Made by a program: the position numbers and the translations under genes. This document shows, piece by piece, positions 6,229 to 10,893 of a stretch of 10,893 nt of DNA; within the stretch, counting starts at the first letter, position 1, and each line of letters starts with the position of its first letter. The notes under the pieces were generated by a model that was not told the origin of the DNA, ran no database searches, and saw nothing but the letters and a program-made list of their open reading frames with translations. Source of the DNA: an uncultured Burkholderiales bacterium (GTDB lineage Bacteria > Pseudomonadota > Gammaproteobacteria > Burkholderiales > Burkholderiaceae_C); NCBI GenBank assembly GCA_903856875.1, contig CAIODE010000109.1:1-10893 (forward strand), given 5' to 3'.

Positions 6229-6984
6229 ATGGACTTGCAACTCAAAGACAAAACAGCCTTGGTCACTGGCGCAAGCGTGGGCATTGGCCGCGGCATTGCA
6301 AAGGCGTTGGCCGCAGAAGGCGTGAAGTTGGCGATATCCGCCCGCCGTGCCGACAAGTTGCAAGAAGTGGCCAATGAGATCGTGGCTGCGGGCGGCCACC
6401 GCCCCGTCATCATCGAGTCAGACCTGTACCCAGAGGACGCGGCTGCCAAACTCACAGCAGCTGCCATTCAAGGATTGGGCCATGTTGACATCTTGGTCAA
6501 CAACGCTGGCGGCTCACGCAGCTTCAAAGATTTGCATGTGAGTGAAGAGGCTTGGCAAGAGGCCATTACCCTGAATTTCCACCGCCCACGCCAAGTGGCC
6601 GATGCCTTGGTCGATCAAATGATTGCGCGCAAATGGGGCCGCATCATTAATATCACCGGCAAAAGCGAACCCGATCATGTGAATGGTGCTTTCTGTGCCA
6701 AGGCCGGAATTCACAGCTGGGCCAAAGGTTTGTCGCGCATGGTGGGCCCGCACGGCATTACCGTGAACTGCATCCCGCCTGGCCGCATTCACTCTGAACA
6801 AATTTTCCGCAACTACACCCCTGAGTACCGTCAGTGGCAGTGCGAAAACGAAATCCCCATGGGCCGGTATGGAGAACCCGAAGACATGGCCAACTTGGTG
6901 ACTTTCTTGTCATCGCCCTTGGCCAGCTACATCACAGGCGCCGTGATTCCTGTGGATGGTGGCTTGCGTCGCTATCAGTTCTAA
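6229..6984 (+). CDS. Atypical short-chain dehydrogenase/reductase family protein
   Basis: This 251-residue Rossmann protein of the classical SDR length has the cofactor motif TGASVGIG (13-20), SARR (37-40, suggesting NADP(H) preference), NNAG (91-94) and N116 of the usual tetrad. The C-terminus IPVDGGLRRYQF is normal for the fold. The active site is odd: at the usual Ser position the protein reads NITG (141-144), and at the YxxxK position it reads AFCAK (154-158). The catalytic Tyr is therefore Ala154, while Lys158 is kept. S146 could possibly replace the missing Ser. It may have altered chemistry or be a non-redox SDR. AAGGGA (6219-6224) supports the start. It heads a same-strand set with the Bug receptor and the tcuAB-like genes. 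The substrate is unknown. Confidence 0.85.
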   Translation: MDLQLKDKTALVTGASVGIGRGIAKALAAEGVKLAISARRADKLQEVANEIVAAGGHRPVIIESDLYPEDAAAKLTAAAIQGLGHVDILVNNAGGSRSFKDLHVSEEAWQEAITLNFHRPRQVADALVDQMIARKWGRIINITGKSEPDHVNGAFCAKAGIHSWAKGLSRMVGPHGITVNCIPPGRIHSEQIFRNYTPEYRQWQCENEIPMGRYGEPEDMANLVTFLSSPLASYITGAVIPVDGGLRRYQF

Positions 6985-7000
6985 ACAAACCACCGCCAAT

Positions 7001-7026
7001 GGTGCGCAGTGACTAAACTCTGCACC
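7001..7026 (+). other. Intergenic hairpin just before the Bug gene RBS
   Basis: GGTGCGCAG (7001-7009) can pair with CTGCACC (7020-7026), leaving a 2-nt bulge, and ends 4 nt before the AGGAGA ribosome binding site (7030-7035). No U-tract follows. It could stabilise or process mRNA between the SDR and Bug genes, giving unequal expression. The function is speculative. Confidence 0.3.
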
Positions 7027-7040
7027 TTCAGGAGACAAAC

Positions 7041-8051
7041 ATGACGCAACAAAATTCAATCAACCGCCGCCAGTTGGGCGCTTTGGCCTTTGGCACTGCC
7101 CTGAGCAGTGGTGGCCTAGGTATTGCAGCAAGCACTGCTCAAGCCCAAAGTCATTGGCCCGCCAAAGCCATTCGCTTTGTGGTGCCCTTCGCACCGGGTG
7201 GCACCAGCGAAATTGTGGCTCGCTCAGTAGCTGCCGAGCTCACCAAGCAATTGGGTGTGAGTGTCTATGTTGAGAACAAACCAGGCGGTGCAGGCGTGAC
7301 CGCCATGGTCGATGTGTCCAAGGCTACCCCTGATGGTTACACCATCATCTTGGGCCACGTGGGCACCTTGGCGGTCAACCCCTACATGCTGAAAAACCAG
7401 CCTTATGACGTCAACAAAGATTTCCTACCCGTCACTTTGTTGGCCAAAGTGCCCAACGTGTTTGTGATTCACCCCGACGTGCCTGCCAAGAACTTCAAAG
7501 AGTTTGTGGCCTACGCCAAGAAAAATCCAGGTCAACTCAACTACGGCTCTGCAGGCAACGCCAGTGCAGGGCATTTGGCCATGGAATATCTGAAGCTGGT
7601 CACGGGCATGTACATCACGCACATTCCTTACCGCGGTACCGGCCCACAACTCACTGATTTGTTGGCAGGTCGCACGCAAGCTTCTTCAGCTGGCATGCCT
7701 GCTTTGGGTGCCCACATTCGCAGTGGCAAATTGCGCGCCATCGCGGTGGGAACGCAGCAGCGAATTCCCGCATTGCCCGATGTGCCTACTGTGGCAGAGA
7801 TGGGGTTCAAAGAATTTGAAACTTCTCAGTGGTACGGCATCTTGGCGCCCGCGGGCACCCCTCCTGAGATTGTGAAACGCTTGCAAGAAGAATCCTACAA
7901 AGCGCTCAAATCAAGTGCTGTCACAGAACGTTTTGCAACCGACAACGCGGTCGGTGGTGGTGGACCTTCTTCGGACTTTGCAGCGTTCATCAAAAATGAA
8001 CAGCGCATTTGGAGCGACATCGTTAAACGCGCAGACATCAAAGCCGATTGA
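7041..8051 (+). CDS. Tripartite tricarboxylate transporter substrate-binding protein (Bug/TctC family)
   Basis: This is a periplasmic solute receptor of 336 residues, the usual Bug length. The N-terminus has twin arginines (NRRQLGA, residues 8-14), a hydrophobic stretch and an AQA cleavage site near residue 35, giving a mature start at QSHWPAKAIRFVVPFAPGGT. The PFAPGGTSEIVAR loop and the later PYRGTGPQLTDLLAGR and PALPDVPTVAE segments are family hallmarks. Bug proteins bind carboxylates and related small molecules and pass them to TctA/TctB membrane proteins, or act in sensing. No TctA/TctB is seen here, so it probably uses a permease encoded elsewhere. A strong AGGAGA (7030-7035) lies 5 nt before the ATG. 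The downstream tcuAB-like genes suggest a tricarboxylate-like ligand (inference). Confidence 0.93.
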   Translation: MTQQNSINRRQLGALAFGTALSSGGLGIAASTAQAQSHWPAKAIRFVVPFAPGGTSEIVARSVAAELTKQLGVSVYVENKPGGAGVTAMVDVSKATPDGYTIILGHVGTLAVNPYMLKNQPYDVNKDFLPVTLLAKVPNVFVIHPDVPAKNFKEFVAYAKKNPGQLNYGSAGNASAGHLAMEYLKLVTGMYITHIPYRGTGPQLTDLLAGRTQASSAGMPALGAHIRSGKLRAIAVGTQQRIPALPDVPTVAEMGFKEFETSQWYGILAPAGTPPEIVKRLQEESYKALKSSAVTERFATDNAVGGGGPSSDFAAFIKNEQRIWSDIVKRADIKAD

Positions 8052-8091
8052 TGCGCTTCAATTCAATTTTTTGTCACTCCGGAGTCGTTGG

Positions 8092-9582
8092 ATGAGTCTT
8101 GATGTTTTGGTCATTGGGGGCGGCAATGCAGCTTTGTGTGCGGCACTGATGGCCCAAGAAGCCGGCGCCAGTGTCATGGTGCTCGAGTCTGCGCCACGTG
8201 AATGGCGCGGTGGCAATTCGATACACACGCGCAATTTGCGTTGCATGCACGATGCGCCGCAAGATGTGTTGGAAGAAGCCTATCCTGAAGAAGAATTTTG
8301 GCAAGATTTGTTGAAAGTAACGGGCGGCCTGACCGATGAGCACATGGCCAGATTGGCCATTCGGCACTCGCACCATTGCCGGCCTTGGATGGTTCAGCAT
8401 GGCGTGAGATTTCAACCCTCATTGTCAGGGGCCCTGCACACAGCGAGAACCAATGCCTTTTTCATGGGTGGTGGCAAAGCGCTCATCAATGCCTACTACA
8501 GAAGCGCAGAAAAGTTAGGCATCCAAATTCATTACAACGCAGAAGTGAATGAACTCGACATTGAAAATGGCGTTTTCAAAGCTGCCATCGTGAATCACAA
8601 AACACCCACAGGCGAGTTGCTTCGAACAGAGCGAATCACGGCCAAAACATGCGTGATGGCTGCCGGTGGTTTTGAATCCAATTTGGGCTGGCTGCGAGAA
8701 GCCTGGGGTCAAAACGCGCAAGGCGAATTCCCAGCCGACAACTTTTTAATTCGCGGCACCAGATTCAACCAAGGCACATTGCTCAAGCACTTGCTTAACT
8801 TGGGGGCTGATCAAATCAGCGATCCGACCCAAGCGCACATGGTGGCCATTGATGCGCGTGCACCTTTGTACGACGGCGGCATTTGCACCCGCATCGACTG
8901 TGTGTCTTTGGGCGTGGTGGTGAACAAAAACGCCGAACGGTTTTACGACGAAGGCGAAGATTTTTGGCCCAAGCGCTACGCCATTTGGGGTCGCTTGGTG
9001 GCGCAGCAACCAGGTCAAATTGGCTACTCTATTTCAGATGCCAAGGCGGTCGGACGCTTCATGCCGCCCGTTTTTGAAGGCACCGTCGCACAAACACTGC
9101 CAGAACTTGCGCAAAAGTTAGGCTTGAATGTAGACACTTTCATGGCCACCTTGAACGCCTACAACCAAGCCTGTGTGCCCGGCCATTTTGACCACACGGT
9201 GTTGGACGATTGTCATACCGAAGGCCTCACGCCTGCCAAGACGCATTGGGCCCTCCCACTCGACACAGCCCCCTTCTATGCTTACGCCGTTAAACCTGGT
9301 GTCACCTTCACCTATCTGGGTTTGAAAACCGATGACACTACAGCCGTTCGCTTTGACAATCGGCCAAGCCCTAATTTGTTTGTGGCAGGTGAGATGATGG
9401 CTGGCAATGTTTTGGGCAAAGGCTACACCGCAGGCGTTGGCATGACCATTGGCACGGCTTTTGGCCGTATTTCTGGCGAGCAAGCAGCACGTGCTGCTTT
9501 GGGCATCCCTGACTCGGCGCCACGTTTGGCAGAGCAAGTGATGCATGACACAGCTGACAGGGCCACGCGCGTTGCCGCTTGA
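8092..9582 (+). CDS. tcuA: FAD-dependent tricarballylate dehydrogenase-like flavoprotein (TcuA family)
   Basis: This flavoprotein of the fumarate reductase/succinate dehydrogenase FAD-binding family has 496 residues. The N-terminus LDVLVIGGGNAALCAALMAQ (3-22) is the FAD Rossmann motif, with the acidic residue E32 at the end of the second strand. GGNSIHTRNLR (40-50) resembles the substrate/FAD loop of this family, and the C-terminal part has LFVAGEMMAGNVLGKGYTAG. TcuA oxidises tricarballylate to cis-aconitate in Salmonella. The pairing with a TcuB-like gene 10 bp downstream supports the same type of reaction, but the exact substrate is unproven. The frame is open upstream to 7915, inside the Bug gene. 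ATG 8092 is chosen because GGAG (8081-8084) lies 7 nt before it and the flavin motif begins at once. Confidence 0.85.
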   Translation: MSLDVLVIGGGNAALCAALMAQEAGASVMVLESAPREWRGGNSIHTRNLRCMHDAPQDVLEEAYPEEEFWQDLLKVTGGLTDEHMARLAIRHSHHCRPWMVQHGVRFQPSLSGALHTARTNAFFMGGGKALINAYYRSAEKLGIQIHYNAEVNELDIENGVFKAAIVNHKTPTGELLRTERITAKTCVMAAGGFESNLGWLREAWGQNAQGEFPADNFLIRGTRFNQGTLLKHLLNLGADQISDPTQAHMVAIDARAPLYDGGICTRIDCVSLGVVVNKNAERFYDEGEDFWPKRYAIWGRLVAQQPGQIGYSISDAKAVGRFMPPVFEGTVAQTLPELAQKLGLNVDTFMATLNAYNQACVPGHFDHTVLDDCHTEGLTPAKTHWALPLDTAPFYAYAVKPGVTFTYLGLKTDDTTAVRFDNRPSPNLFVAGEMMAGNVLGKGYTAGVGMTIGTAFGRISGEQAARAALGIPDSAPRLAEQVMHDTADRATRVAA

Positions 9583-9592
9583 GTAGAACACC

Positions 9593-10765
9593 ATGCAAAC
9601 ACTTCAACAACTGACTCAAGAAGCGCAGGCTTTGGCGCGCGGCGACATACTTTTAACAAGCGCTGAAAAAGAAGTTGCGCGTCAACTTCAAATTTGCAAT
9701 GGCTGCCGCTATTGCGAGGGTTTCTGTGCGGTTTTTCCCGCCATGACGCGGCGCTTGGAATTTGGCAAAGCAGACATTCATTATTTGGCCAATTTGTGCC
9801 ACAACTGCGGTGCATGTTTGCACGCCTGCCAATATGCGCCACCGCATGAATTTGCCATCAATGTGCCCAAATCGATGGCCACAGTGCGTGGGCAAACTTA
9901 CGCCGATTACGCGTGGCCCAAAGCTTTGGGCGGACTCTACAAAAGCAATGGCCTGACCGTGTCGATGGCCTTGGCCCTCAGCTTGAGTTTGTTTCTGATA
10001 CTGGCCCTGCAAAGCAAGGGCACGCTGTGGGGTGGTCCTGTTGAAAATGGTTTTTATGCCATCTTCCCTCACAACCTCATGGTGAGCATGTTTGCGCCCA
10101 TTTTTCTGTGGTCTGTGCTGGCGCTGGCTTTGGGTGTCACGAAGTTTTGGCGCGAAGTGACGCCGGCCACCAGTGGTGCGCCTTTGAGCTCTCCCGCAGC
10201 CGCTGAAGCGGCACACGATGCCTTGCGTTTGAAATATTTGGGTGGTGGCCATGGCGATGGTTGCAACAACGAAGACGATGCTTTTACACTCGCGCGCAAA
10301 CACATGCACCACCTCACGTTTTATGGCTTCATGTTGTGCTTTGCGGCGACCAGCGTTGCAACGGTGTATCACTATGCATTGGGTTGGCCCGCGCCATACG
10401 ACTTCACCAGCTTGCCCAAAATACTCGGCACGGTGGGCGGCATTTCTTTGGCACTGGGCACCTTGGGTTTGTGGCGTTTGAATTTGGCGCGAGACCCCCA
10501 ACATGGCGATGTGCAACAAAGACCCATGGACCGCGGATTCATTGCCTTGCTGTTTTTCATCAGTGTGACGGGTTTGGCTTTGATGCTGTCCAAAAACACC
10601 GCTGCCATGCCAGTGCTGTTGGCCGTGCATTTGGGCACGGTCATGGCCTTGTTCTTAACTTTGCCCTACGGCAAATTTGCGCATGGTATTTTCAGAACTG
10701 CGGCCTTGCTCAGATTTGCCGTTGAAAAGAGACAACCCAGCAAGTTGACTCTGGGTGCTGATTGA
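9593..10765 (+). CDS. tcuB: TcuB-like Fe-S/membrane electron-transfer protein (citrate/tricarballylate utilization)
   Basis: This 390-residue protein is thought to reoxidise the TcuA flavin and pass electrons to the membrane. The N-terminal domain has two [4Fe-4S] motifs of the form CxxCxxCxxxC: C35, C38, C41, C45 and C69, C72, C75, C79. About six hydrophobic segments follow, near residues 122-140, 158-182, 241-260, 275-297, 314-333 and 341-358. Histidines H160, H239, H240, H260 and H346 are possible heme b ligands. A soluble loop of about 50 residues (190-238) lies between helices 2 and 3. Only a weak ribosome binding site precedes the ATG at 9593, and the 10-bp gap suggests coupling to tcuA. 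Its stop codon is 2 bp from that of the opposing mnmA. Family membership is well supported; the electron acceptor, probably quinone, is inferred. Confidence 0.88.
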   Translation: MQTLQQLTQEAQALARGDILLTSAEKEVARQLQICNGCRYCEGFCAVFPAMTRRLEFGKADIHYLANLCHNCGACLHACQYAPPHEFAINVPKSMATVRGQTYADYAWPKALGGLYKSNGLTVSMALALSLSLFLILALQSKGTLWGGPVENGFYAIFPHNLMVSMFAPIFLWSVLALALGVTKFWREVTPATSGAPLSSPAAAEAAHDALRLKYLGGGHGDGCNNEDDAFTLARKHMHHLTFYGFMLCFAATSVATVYHYALGWPAPYDFTSLPKILGTVGGISLALGTLGLWRLNLARDPQHGDVQQRPMDRGFIALLFFISVTGLALMLSKNTAAMPVLLAVHLGTVMALFLTLPYGKFAHGIFRTAALLRFAVEKRQPSKLTLGAD

Positions 10766-10767
10766 AA

Positions 10768-10893
<126 letters not shown>

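Noticed and set aside
7915..8091. Upstream extension of the tcuA frame into the Bug gene
   Set aside because: The extension overlaps the Bug coding end, adds residues before the FAD motif, and lacks the GGAG site that precedes ATG 8092.
9653..10630. 325-codon open frame on the minus strand opposite tcuB
   Set aside because: The plus strand encodes clear Fe-S motifs and membrane helices. The antisense product is His/Gln/Arg-rich without a family pattern.

Overview
The window looks like the chromosome of a phototrophic betaproteobacterium of the order Burkholderiales, probably Comamonadaceae of the Limnohabitans/Rhodoferax kind. This is inferred from four things: a bacteriochlorophyll gene (bchI), a HiPIP electron carrier, a glutamyl-tRNA reductase (the C5 route to ALA), and a Bug-type (TctC) periplasmic receptor. 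Base composition is moderate. Genus cannot be fixed from this sequence alone.

Region 1 (1-4007) is a photosynthesis/pigment-precursor block. A truncated bchI (Mg-chelatase ATPase) reads leftward out of the window. Divergent from it is a tight dxs-hemA operon whose stop and start codons overlap as TAATG. DXS supplies isoprenoid precursors for carotenoids and the bacteriochlorophyll tail. GluTR makes the first committed tetrapyrrole precursor, and BchI helps insert Mg into protoporphyrin IX. The 134-bp divergent promoter carries a PpsR/CrtJ-like palindrome over a plausible dxs -35, plus two 15-bp direct repeats flanking a perfect TATAAT on the bchI strand. The three genes may therefore share light/oxygen control. 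A Tat-exported HiPIP gene converges on hemA; in related phototrophs HiPIP can reduce the reaction-centre cytochrome.

Region 2 (4008-4251) is a spacer dominated by a perfect 25-bp inverted repeat with a 29-nt loop. It lies at the junction between the photosynthesis block and general genes.

Region 3 (4252-6098) holds an MFS transporter and ssb, probably read together and closed by a good rho-independent terminator.

Region 4 (6099-10765) is a catabolic set on the plus strand: an atypical SDR protein lacking the usual catalytic Ser and Tyr, a Bug/TctC solute receptor, and a TcuA-like flavoprotein followed by a TcuB-like Fe-S/membrane electron-transfer protein. Together they suggest capture and oxidation of a tricarballylate- or citrate-like carboxylate, with electrons passed to the membrane. 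No TctA/TctB permease or regulator is visible. The 3' end of mnmA (tRNA 2-thiouridylase) converges on tcuB with only 2 bp between stop codons.

No rRNA, tRNA, CRISPR array, transposase or prophage gene was seen, and no gene-free stretch exceeds 300 bp.
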